From NCBI GenBank assembly GCA_021802685.1, contig JAJZRM010000182.1, positions 1 to 6,264 on the forward strand: DNA of 6,264 bases, written 5' to 3'. The notes under the pieces are model-generated. The model worked only from the letters and a program-made list of their open reading frames with translations, was not told the origin of the DNA and searched no databases. The stretch is from Deltaproteobacteria bacterium. Its GTDB lineage: Bacteria > Desulfobacterota > Deferrimicrobia > Deferrimicrobiales > Deferrimicrobiaceae. Below, piece after piece: positions 1-6,263 of the stretch. Position numbers and translations under genes: made by a program. Position 1 is the first letter of the stretch, and each line of letters starts with the position of its first letter.

Positions 1-1
1 C

Positions 2-811
2 CTCTACATCCGGGACGGGGGCGGGTTCCTGGTCGACGCCGGCTCGGACGCGGAAGAGATCGAACGGTTGCGGAAGGAGGAAGGGATCTCCACCGTGGTG
101 ATGACGCACTACCACGAGGACCACTTCCCCTTCCTGCCGCTGCTTCCCGACGCGGAGATGTGGGCCTCCGCGGCGGATGCCCCCGCCCTCGAGTCGTTCG
201 AGACGCTCCTGGCGTGGTACGGCGTCCTGGGCACCGAGTGGGACGCCTATTACCGGAACCTGTTCAGCGAAAAGTTCCCCTTCTCGCCGAGAACGCCGGG
301 ACGAAAGATCACGGACGGCGAGGAGCTGCGGTTCGGGAACACCCGGGCGGTCGCGGTCGTCGCTCCCGGCCACACGCCGGGGCACCTGTGCCTCCACTTC
401 CCCGACGACGGGATCGTTTTCCTCGGGGATTACGACCTCACGGCCTTCGGGCCCTGGTACGGCGATGCGCCGTGCGGCATCGACGAGTTCCGCCGTTCCG
501 CCCGCCGCCTGGCCGGGATCGACGCGGACACCTGGGTGGTTTCCCACGAGGGACCGGTCTTCCGCGGCCCGATCGCCGAAAGGATGACCGCCTACCTCGA
601 CGTGATCGACCGGCGGGAGGAGGCGCTACGGGAATACCTGCGCGAGCCGCGCAATCGGGGAGAGATCATCGGGCGCCGGCTGATCTACGGCCCGGAACAC
701 GAAGGCCCGTGGTTCGACTACGGCGAGTGGGCGCTCCTGTCGAAGCACCTGGAGGGAATGATCGCGCGGGGGGAGGCGGCCGAAGGTGAAGGAGCCTACC
801 GTCTGACCTGA
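2..811 (+). CDS. MBL-fold metallo-hydrolase, 5' end cut off by the window edge
   Basis: The reading frame is open from the first bases to a TGA at 809-811, giving 269 visible residues. It carries a full metallo-beta-lactamase metal-binding set: THYHEDH (His36, His38, Asp40, His41 of the visible part), GHTPGH (His124), GDYDL (Asp143) and VSHEGP (His182), so a di-metal hydrolase is well supported. Codons before the TTG at 68 encode LYIRDGGGFLVDAG, the usual beta-strand plus DxG segment ahead of the HxHxDH motif. The gene therefore starts upstream of the window, not at 68. The roughly 80 residues after the last ligand are helical and end in a short winged-helix-like segment (HLEGMIARGEAAEG), as in LACTB2/glyoxalase-II-like members. 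The substrate cannot be told: thioesters, glutathione esters, phosphodiesters or RNA are all possible. The product is probably cytoplasmic. It converges on the thioesterase gene with a 9-base gap. Confidence 0.88.
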   Translation, partial: LYIRDGGGFLVDAGSDAEEIERLRKEEGISTVVMTHYHEDHFPFLPLLPDAEMWASAADAPALESFETLLAWYGVLGTEWDAYYRNLFSEKFPFSPRTPGRKITDGEELRFGNTRAVAVVAPGHTPGHLCLHFPDDGIVFLGDYDLTAFGPWYGDAPCGIDEFRRSARRLAGIDADTWVVSHEGPVFRGPIAERMTAYLDVIDRREEALREYLREPRNRGEIIGRRLIYGPEHEGPWFDYGEWALLSKHLEGMIARGEAAEGEGAYRLT

Positions 812-820
812 CCCGGCGCG

Positions 821-1303
821 TCATCCCTTCTTTCGGGGAGCGCCCTTCCCGCCTTTCGTCCCCACCATGATCCCCGGGGAGTCTTCGGGCGCGCGGATGT
901 TCAGGATGTAGTACGTGGCGGAGCCGAACGCCACCGGCTCCTCCTTTTCGTTCCGGATCTCCGTCGAACCCACCGCGATCGTTTTCCCGAGCCGGATCAC
1001 GGAACCGTGCGCCGTGATCACCCCGTCGGGCACGGGCTTCAGCAGATTCACCTTGTACTCCACCGTCGTCATCCGGGAGGAAAGGGGGAGGACCGAACGC
1101 AGCGCGGTGGCCACGGACATGTCCACCAGCGCCCCCATCACGCCGCCGTGAAGCGTTCCTCCCGAATTCTTCAGGATCCGGCGCACCCGGCACCGCATCA
1201 CGCTTTTCCCGCCGGCGCACGACAACAGCCGCATCCCCATCATCTTCACGAAGGGGAACCCGTTCACGCGTTCCTTCACCAGCTCTTCGTCGAAGACCTT
1301 CAT
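821..1303 (-). CDS. PaaI-family hotdog-fold acyl-CoA thioesterase
   Basis: This 160-residue protein has the PaaI/4HBT hotdog pattern. Asn46 and the run GGTLHGGVMGALVDM (residues 49-63) hold the HGG turn (52-54) that lies over the thioester and an acidic residue, Asp61, on the central helix. Later strands TTVEYKVNLLKPV (79-91) and GKTIAVGSTEI (106-116) complete the fold. Family members hydrolyse acyl-CoA thioesters, often aryl- or short-chain acyl-CoAs, as cytoplasmic oligomers; the substrate here is unknown. The ATG at 1303 is supported by AGGAGG at 1320-1315, 11 bases upstream. The last 20 or so residues are Gly/Lys/Arg-rich and extend beyond the usual hotdog core of about 130-140 residues. 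It is the last gene of the minus-strand cluster, starting 34 bases after the EF-G stop codon, and has no obvious functional link to translation. The family call is sure and the physiological role is not. Confidence 0.88.
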   Translation of the reverse strand: MKVFDEELVKERVNGFPFVKMMGMRLLSCAGGKSVMRCRVRRILKNSGGTLHGGVMGALVDMSVATALRSVLPLSSRMTTVEYKVNLLKPVPDGVITAHGSVIRLGKTIAVGSTEIRNEKEEPVAFGSATYYILNIRAPEDSPGIMVGTKGGKGAPRKKG

Positions 1304-1337
1304 CGTCCGCCCTTCCTCCTGCCGGCGCGTGACGGGC

Positions 1338-3359
1338 CTACGCGCGGTCGTAGTGCGAGAACTTCATCGTGTAGTTCCCCCGCCCCTGGGAAAGGGAGCG
1401 CAGGGCCGTCACGTACCCGAACATCTCCTTCAGGGGGACCAGCGCCGACAGGAAGCTCACGTCGGACCTGCGGTCCACCGATGTGACCCTCCCCCGGCGG
1501 GCGTTGACGTCCCCGATGATGCCGCCCAGGAACTCCTCCGGAGCGGAGATCTCCACCTCCATCACCGGTTCCAGCAGGTACGGCTTCCCCTTCTCGTACG
1601 CTTCCTGGAACGTTTTCGCGGCCGCCACCTTCGCCACCACCTGGGAAGGGACGCCGGACAGGAACTCCATCCGGGAAAGATCCACCGCCACGTCGTCCAC
1701 GGGGTACCCCAGGGCGCCGAAGAACGCCGCCTCCCGCAGCCCCATTTCCACGCCGTCCGCCACGTCCTGCGCAAGCCCCCGCATGCGGAACCCGTCGAGG
1801 ATCTTCACCCCGGTTCCCCGGGCCGCCGGCTGGATGGTGACCGCGGTGGCCACCTTGACCAGCCGCTCGGCGATCTCCCGCTCGAAGACGCTTTCCGCGC
1901 TTGCCGCCGTCGTCAGCGTCTCCCGGTAGACCACCTCGGGGTTCCCCTTGCGGACGCTCATCCCGTGCTCCCGCGTCAACCGGTCGAGGACGACCTCGAG
2001 GTGGAGCTCCCCCATGCCGGAGAGGAGGATCTGCCCGGTGTCCGCATCCTCGCGGAACGACAAGGTCGGGTCCTCGTCCGTCATCGAGCCCAGCAGCTCC
2101 TTCAGCCGGTCCATCTCCCGGACGGTTTTCGGCTCGACGACCACCGACACGACGGGCTTGCGGATCTCGATCGACTCGTAGACGATCGGCGCCGCCGGGT
2201 CGCACAGCGTGTCCCCCGTGCGCGCCCTCTTGATCCCCCGCGCGCCCACGATGTCGCCCGCCCGCGCCTCCCCGATCGGCTCCTTCTTCCCCCCGTGCAT
2301 CCGGAACAGGCGCGCCACTTTCTCCTTTTCCCCGGTGGACGCGTTGAGAAGCGTCGCCCCCACCGAAGCCTTCCCCGAATAGACCCGCAGGTAGACCGTC
2401 CGGCGCCCTTCCTCCTGGAGCACCTTGAACACGAGCGCCGAGAACGGCGCCGCGGGAACCGGCTCCCGCAGGGCGGGCACGCCCGTCCGGGGATCGTCGC
2501 CCCGCGCCGGAACGGTTTCCGCGGGGGATGGGAGGAAGTGGACGATCCCGTCCATCGCCGGCTGGATCCCCCGGTTTCTCAGCGCGGACCCGGCGTAGAC
2601 GGGGAAGATCCTCCCGGCCAGCGTCCCCTTGCGAAGCCCCGCGCGAAGAAGCAGGAACGGGACGTCCTCCCCGGCCAGGTACTTTTCCGCCGCCGTGTCG
2701 TCCTCGTCCGCCGCCGCCTCCAGCAGCGCCTCCCGGTACTTCGCCAGCGGCGAAGCCTCCCGCGGCGACAACGGCGTCCGCGCCACCGTCGCCCCCTGGT
2801 CCTCGCCGGAGAACGAGACGCGCTCCATCGTCAGCAGGTCGGCCACGGCGGAAAACGCCCCCCCGTCGTACATCGGCACGGTCACGGGAACGCCCCGGGC
2901 GCCCAGCTTGCCCGCCATCTCGGCGACCACCCGGTCGAAATCCGCACCCGGGCGATCGAGCTTGTTGACGAAGGCCAGCCGCGGGATCCCGTGCCGGTTC
3001 GCCTGCCGCCAGACGACCTCGGACTGCGGCTCCACCCCGCCCACGCCGCAGAAGACGGCGACCGCCCCGTCCAGGACGCGGAGGGAACGCTCCACCTCGA
3101 TGGTGAAATCGACGTGCCCCGGCGTGTCGATCAGGTGGATTTCCGCCCCCAGCCAGGAGAACTGGGTCGCGGCGGCGGTGATGGTGATCCCCCGCTCCCG
3201 CTCCTGGGGGAGGTAGTCCATCTGGGTGTCCCCGTCGTGCACCTCCCCCATCCGGTGCGTGACCCCGGCGTAGTAAAGGAGGCGCTCGGTGAAAGTGGTC
3301 TTCCCCGCGTCGATGTGCGCGATGATCCCGATGTTCCGCAGGCGGTCGACGATGGCCAC
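1338..3359 (-). CDS. fusA: Elongation factor G paralog, spdEFG2/mitochondrial EF-G2-like (candidate ribosome-recycling GTPase)
   Basis: This 673-residue translational GTPase has the five EF-G domains. GTPase motifs are intact: AHIDAGKTT (14-22), RGITI switch I (56-60), DTPGH (78-82), NKLD (132-135) and GSAL (257-260). Domain II is near 305-390, III near 399-470, IV near 472-595 and V near 598-673, ending in MKFSHYDRA without the C-terminal tail of standard EF-G. Domain IV is unusual: the KQ(S/T)GGxGQ(F/Y) segment is absent, replaced by FEREIAERLVKV (492-503), and the GSYHxVDSSE loop reads MEFLSGVPSQ (564-573). From memory of human GFM2, the N-terminal half and the domain IV replacement look more like that recycling-type factor than like E. 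coli EF-G or the IGHSGAGKTT-type EF-G2. It is not in a str operon with rpsL, rpsG or tuf, as expected for a secondary copy. The start is GTG, one base after the upstream TGA, with GGGGGA nine bases before it. EF-G family is certain; the recycling subtype is inference. Confidence 0.93.
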   Translation of the reverse strand: MAIVDRLRNIGIIAHIDAGKTTFTERLLYYAGVTHRMGEVHDGDTQMDYLPQERERGITITAAATQFSWLGAEIHLIDTPGHVDFTIEVERSLRVLDGAVAVFCGVGGVEPQSEVVWRQANRHGIPRLAFVNKLDRPGADFDRVVAEMAGKLGARGVPVTVPMYDGGAFSAVADLLTMERVSFSGEDQGATVARTPLSPREASPLAKYREALLEAAADEDDTAAEKYLAGEDVPFLLLRAGLRKGTLAGRIFPVYAGSALRNRGIQPAMDGIVHFLPSPAETVPARGDDPRTGVPALREPVPAAPFSALVFKVLQEEGRRTVYLRVYSGKASVGATLLNASTGEKEKVARLFRMHGGKKEPIGEARAGDIVGARGIKRARTGDTLCDPAAPIVYESIEIRKPVVSVVVEPKTVREMDRLKELLGSMTDEDPTLSFREDADTGQILLSGMGELHLEVVLDRLTREHGMSVRKGNPEVVYRETLTTAASAESVFEREIAERLVKVATAVTIQPAARGTGVKILDGFRMRGLAQDVADGVEMGLREAAFFGALGYPVDDVAVDLSRMEFLSGVPSQVVAKVAAAKTFQEAYEKGKPYLLEPVMEVEISAPEEFLGGIIGDVNARRGRVTSVDRRSDVSFLSALVPLKEMFGYVTALRSLSQGRGNYTMKFSHYDRA

Positions 3360-3360
3360 T

Positions 3361-5838
3361 TCAGAAGTTCCCCCGGAAAAGGTTGAAGGTGGAGGTCCCC
3401 GGGATCACCCGGTCGGCGAACAGGGCCGACAGGACCTCCGGGATCTCCTCCGGCCCGAGCCCCCGCAGGTCGGCGTAGAAGTCCCGGATCCCCGCCGAAC
3501 GCATCTCGTGAAGCGATCCGGACGCGGAGAAAGGTTCCCGTGGAAGGACGACCGACCCGTGCTCGTCCGCCGCGATGTGGAACCGCTCGCCCCGGGGGCT
3601 TACCACTTCCCCGCTCCGAACTCCCGAGGCGGGAAGGAGCCGCGAGGTCATCAGCGGCACGCGTCCGTACGCCACGGCGATCCCAAGCCCGTAGAGGAAC
3701 CTGCCCACGTCGCGAAGGACCCCCATGGTGGCCTCCACCGGGAGGATCATCCGGGCCGCCCCCAGCCGCGAAAGGGCGGAGAGAGCCGCCATGTTGAATG
3801 CGTAAAGATAGTGGTCGCTGATGAGGACCGCCTGGCGGCGCAGGGGGGACGGGGCGAAGATGCGGAAGTGCCCCGCGTCCGGCAGGACCCACCGCGTGCA
3901 TCCCTTGCCCACCGCATCCGTGACGGTGCGGCGGATGAACGCGGCGTCCGATTCGAGAAACGGCGCGGTCAGCCGAAGGAACGCCCCCGCCCGGGCGTAC
4001 TTCATCACCGGGGCGGGGTCCCGCAGAAGCGACCTGGTAAGATCCACCACGGGCACCACTTCCGGGACCTTCGGGAGGTGCGGGAGCTGCTCCGGGCGGC
4101 ATCCGGCGAAGATCACGGTGCCTGCCCCTTCCGCCCTGCCGCCCGAAACCCGCAAGGCGGGAAGGATTTCCAGGCGAAGCCGTTTCCCGGCGAGGTGGAA
4201 CTCCTTGTCGAACCTGCGTGCCGCCTGGAGGAACAGGGTGCGAACGTCGCCCCAGGCGCTGGGCCCGCCGCGGTATTCCAACCGCACTTCCGAGAGCGGC
4301 AGGTCCCCCCGGTACGCCTCGGCGAGCTGCCGCTCCCCGTCCGGGGGGGCCGTTCCTTCCGGGCCGCCCGGCGGGCCGGACACCCGGTACGGGTATTCCC
4401 TCGCCACGCTCCCGTACGACGCCCGGACCACCACCGCCCCGGGGGAAACGGACACGATGAACCGCGCCCCGTCCCGGGGAATCGATTCCATCTCCCGGCG
4501 GGCGCGACGGGTGAACTCCGCGCGGCCGCCCCCGGCCACCCGGAACAGCAGGTCGCCCGGGGACACGGCGAACGGCACTTTCACGGAAAGCCCGCCCCCG
4601 GCCGGGCGCATCGCGGAGGCGGTGAAACCCCTCCCCGCGCCGTCCTCGCGGAACTGGACGCGGAGGCGGTCCCCGGGGGAGACCGTGCCCGCGTCCGGGA
4701 CGAATGCCCACCCCTCCTCGAAGCGGGCCACCGTCCCCACGCAATCCCCCACGTTTCCCGAACCGCCCCCCGCCGCCACCTCCGACGGGGCGGCCCCGCC
4801 GGTCAGCCCCGGTGTCGGGTCCCGGCCGACCACCCCCGCCAGGATCCGCATCCCTTCCTCGACGCCCTCCGCGGCGTTCCCCGCCCGGATCCCGTCGAGC
4901 GCGGCGCGGTACGCCGATACCACGCCGGCCACGTACTCCGCCCCCCGCATCCGCCCCTCGATTTTCAGGGAGGCGATCCCCATCGGAACGATTTCCGGAA
5001 GGCGGGGGAGGAGCGTCAGATCGCGGGTGGAGAAGATCGCCTCGGGTTCCCCGCTCCCGCGCCCGTACAGGCGGCGGCACGGCTGGACGCACGCGCCGCG
5101 GTTCCCGCTCTTGCCGCCGAGAAAGGACGAGAAGAGGCATTTCCCGGAGTAGGAGTAGCAAAGCGACCCGTGCACGAAGATCTCCACCCCCACGGGGGAG
5201 CGCGCCGCGATCCGCGCGACCTCCTCCATCCGCAGGTGGCGTTCGAGGATGACCCGGGACGCGCCCATCCGGGCGAATTCCTCCGCGCATTCCGCGGAGG
5301 CGCATCCGGCCTGCGTGCTGACGTGGACGGGGATCGCCGGGAAGAATTCATGGAGGATCCGCAGGAGGCCCAGGTCGGCCACGATCACCGCGTCGGGCGA
5401 CAGCGGCGCCGCCTGGTGGAGCAGCGCGATCGCCTCGGGGAGGTCGGCTTCCGTGAGCAGCGCGTTCATCGCGAGGTAGAGCCGGACCCCGCGGGCCTTT
5501 GCATGGGGCCGGACGGCGCACAGGTCGGCGAGAGTGAAATTTTCCGCCCGCACGCGGGCGTTGAACCTCCCGAGCCCCAGGTAGACCGCGTCCGCCCCGG
5601 CGTCCACCGCAGCGAAGTACGCTTCCGCGGATCCGGCGGGCGCCAGGAGCTCCGGAAAGTCGGGACGGGGAATCCGCGGCAAAGGTTCGCGCCGGGCCGG
5701 GGACGGCCGCCGCGCCCCTTTCTCTCGCTCTTCCCGGGGAGGAGTCCCCGCCGGAGCCGCGGGCGGTCCCTTCGGGGGCTCCGGACGGCGCGGGCGGAAT
5801 TTCCCGCGCTCCTCCCCCGCCCGGGGAGGCGGCTTCAC
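3361..5838 (-). CDS. U32-family protein, probable RNA hydroxylase of the RlhA/TrhP type, long form
   Basis: This 825-residue protein has a clear U32 domain at about 60-320: PELLAPAGS (62-70), GADAVYLGL (81-89), VHVSTQAG (171-178), EIFVHGSLCYSYSGKC (219-234), GNRGACVQPCR (245-255) and SLKIEGRMRGAEYVA (290-304). Cys227, Cys234, Cys250 and Cys254 form the C-x6-C...C-x3-C set proposed to hold a 4Fe-4S cluster in this family. Though named peptidases, studied bacterial members with this set hydroxylate RNA (TrhP at tRNA U34, RlhA at 23S C2501) or act in ubiquinone synthesis (UbiU/UbiV). Residues 363-435 look like a small beta domain. About 555-825 resemble a second, divergent U32 half (for example AVAYGRVPLM, 721-730), matching long family members of about 800 residues. 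Residues 1-58 are a Pro/Arg/Lys-rich, probably disordered extension. The GTG at 5838 is the only start codon upstream of a TTG at residue 53; its ribosome binding site is weak. RNA target unknown. Confidence 0.86.
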   Translation of the reverse strand: MKPPPRAGEERGKFRPRRPEPPKGPPAAPAGTPPREEREKGARRPSPARREPLPRIPRPDFPELLAPAGSAEAYFAAVDAGADAVYLGLGRFNARVRAENFTLADLCAVRPHAKARGVRLYLAMNALLTEADLPEAIALLHQAAPLSPDAVIVADLGLLRILHEFFPAIPVHVSTQAGCASAECAEEFARMGASRVILERHLRMEEVARIAARSPVGVEIFVHGSLCYSYSGKCLFSSFLGGKSGNRGACVQPCRRLYGRGSGEPEAIFSTRDLTLLPRLPEIVPMGIASLKIEGRMRGAEYVAGVVSAYRAALDGIRAGNAAEGVEEGMRILAGVVGRDPTPGLTGGAAPSEVAAGGGSGNVGDCVGTVARFEEGWAFVPDAGTVSPGDRLRVQFREDGAGRGFTASAMRPAGGGLSVKVPFAVSPGDLLFRVAGGGRAEFTRRARREMESIPRDGARFIVSVSPGAVVVRASYGSVAREYPYRVSGPPGGPEGTAPPDGERQLAEAYRGDLPLSEVRLEYRGGPSAWGDVRTLFLQAARRFDKEFHLAGKRLRLEILPALRVSGGRAEGAGTVIFAGCRPEQLPHLPKVPEVVPVVDLTRSLLRDPAPVMKYARAGAFLRLTAPFLESDAAFIRRTVTDAVGKGCTRWVLPDAGHFRIFAPSPLRRQAVLISDHYLYAFNMAALSALSRLGAARMILPVEATMGVLRDVGRFLYGLGIAVAYGRVPLMTSRLLPASGVRSGEVVSPRGERFHIAADEHGSVVLPREPFSASGSLHEMRSAGIRDFYADLRGLGPEEIPEVLSALFADRVIPGTSTFNLFRGNF

Positions 5839-5849
5839 CTCGCCGGGAC

Positions 5850-5868
5850 CCCGCCGGACGACGGCGGG
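5850..5868 (-). other. GC hairpin between the small gene and the U32 gene, overlapping the likely U32 ribosome binding site
   Basis: In the 37-base gap, CCCGCCG and CGGCGGG form a perfect 7-bp stem around a 5-base loop. Read on the minus strand, the downstream arm contains most of the only SD-like run (GGCGGGG), about ten bases before the GTG start of the U32 gene. There is no U-tract, so it is not an intrinsic terminator. It could damp initiation at the U32 start or be a chance product of high G+C. Confidence 0.3.
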
Positions 5869-5875
5869 CTTCCCG

Positions 5876-6163
5876 TCAGGTTTTCCGGAAGAGCGAATCG
5901 AGTTTTTTCCGTGCGGTGTCTTGATCGGCCGTCCCTTTCTCCCGGGCCGCCTGCTTCCCGCGGAACCAGTCGCAGAAGTTGGCCCGGTCCTTCTCGAGAA
6001 CCCGCTCGGCCCGGGACTCGCGGCATTCGTTGTACGCGGCGGGGTCGAAAAAATCGCAATTCCGGCAGACGTGCAGGTCCGCGCCGCAACCGTCGCACGT
6101 CTCCGTCCGCCCCACGGGCCCGCTTCCCTCCCGCGCCCTGCCGCAACGATGGCACGTGGTCAT
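5876..6163 (-). CDS. Small eight-cysteine putative zinc-binding protein of unknown function
   Basis: This 95-residue protein has four CxxC-type or single-Cys positions that suggest two metal sites: Cys4-x2-Cys7 (TCHRCG), Cys23-x2-Cys26 (CDGCG), Cys33-x2-Cys36 (CRNC), then Cys47 and Cys64. The segment around CRNCDFFDPAAYNECRE and ERVLEKDRANFCDWF (53-67) is like a short conserved hypothetical protein I recall from deltaproteobacterial genomes; I know no assigned function. The C-terminal 28 residues are charged, likely helical and end KKLDSLFRKT. There is no signal peptide or membrane segment, so it is probably cytoplasmic. ATG 6163 is chosen over the ATG pair at 6208/6205 because GGAGG lies five bases upstream and because the earlier codons coincide with the predicted -10 element. 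It leads the minus-strand cluster, 37 bases ahead of the U32 gene. Zinc ribbons of this size often bind nucleic acid or protein partners, but no function is claimed. Confidence 0.8.
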   Translation of the reverse strand: MTTCHRCGRAREGSGPVGRTETCDGCGADLHVCRNCDFFDPAAYNECRESRAERVLEKDRANFCDWFRGKQAAREKGTADQDTARKKLDSLFRKT

Positions 6164-6168
6164 CGACG

Positions 6169-6173
6169 CCTCC
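6169..6173 (-). promoter_or_regulatory. Ribosome binding site that sets the start of the small eight-cysteine gene
   Basis: GGAGG on the minus strand, five bases before the ATG at 6163-6161. The alternative ATG codons at 6208 and 6205 have no comparable purine run upstream. This supports a 95-residue rather than a 110-residue protein. Confidence 0.7.
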
Positions 6174-6203
6174 GGATCCCGCAACCCTTTTCGTTGTACT
6201 TCC

Positions 6204-6232
6204 ATCATACATCCGTTAGACTGTGCGGAAAA
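6204..6232 (-). promoter_or_regulatory. Candidate sigma-70-type promoter for the minus-strand cluster
   Basis: On the minus strand, TATGAT (6209-6204) matches the -10 consensus at five of six positions. A weak -35, TTTTCC (6232-6227, three of six), lies exactly 17 bases upstream. A transcript would start near 6197 and give a leader of about 34 bases before the ATG at 6163. This is one of the few A+T-rich stretches in the window. The -35 overlaps the edge of the neighbouring palindrome, which could tie promoter activity to a bound protein. No other convincing promoter was seen within the cluster. Confidence 0.45.
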
Positions 6233-6263
6233 TAGCGATTCGCAAGGCGAATCGCTATATTTC
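6228..6263 (-). terminator. Near-perfect palindrome, likely intrinsic terminator of a gene beyond the right edge
   Basis: A perfect 12-bp inverted repeat (6232-6243 and 6247-6258, arm ATAGCGATTCGC) encloses a 3-base loop. With A6259 bulged, GAAA (6228-6231) and TTTC (6260-6263) add four more pairs. Read on the minus strand, the hairpin is preceded by an A-rich run and its GC-rich part is followed by UUUU, the form of an intrinsic terminator for a minus-strand gene lying to the right. No plus-strand gene approaches from the left, so termination in that direction has no client here. Alternatives are an operator for the adjacent promoter or a dispersed palindromic repeat. Confidence 0.55.

Noticed and set aside
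68..70. TTG at 68 as the start of the metallo-hydrolase.
   Set aside because: The frame is open to the window edge, and the codons before it encode the conserved strand and DxG motif (FLVDAG) of the fold.
1338..3359. Tetracycline-resistance ribosomal protection protein (TetM/TetO type) for the GTPase.
   Set aside because: The G domain reads like EF-G (HDGDTQMDYLPQERERG, NKLDRPGADF) rather than the TetM pattern, and the C-terminus ends in the EF-G-like FSHY segment.
3131..5305. A 724-codon minus-strand frame spanning the U32/EF-G junction.
   Set aside because: It is a shifted frame of both real genes, Gly/Arg-rich throughout, with no motifs.
3361..5838. Collagenase or secreted protease function for the U32 protein.
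   Set aside because: There is no signal peptide, and the protein has the cysteine set of the RNA-hydroxylase/UbiU-type members, for which peptidase activity is not the established role.
5839..6159. Fusion or frameshift joining the small gene to the U32 gene, because the U32 frame stays open upstream to a TGA at 6162-6160.
   Set aside because: That upstream stretch has no ATG, GTG or TTG in frame, and overlaps a small gene with its own clear cysteine motifs and SD. The openness is explained by base composition.
6161..6208. ATG codons at 6208 and 6205 as the start of the small eight-cysteine protein.
   Set aside because: No SD upstream, the codons overlap the best -10 element, and the ATG at 6163 has GGAGG at ideal spacing directly before the first CxxC.
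3289..6219. A 976-codon open frame on the plus strand opposite the U32 and small genes, plus a 685-codon one at 1329-3386 opposite the EF-G gene.
   Set aside because: Both are antisense to genes with unmistakable family motifs, have low-complexity Arg/Pro/Gly/His-rich translations with no recognisable domain, and are the expected by-product of few stop codons in G+C-rich DNA.
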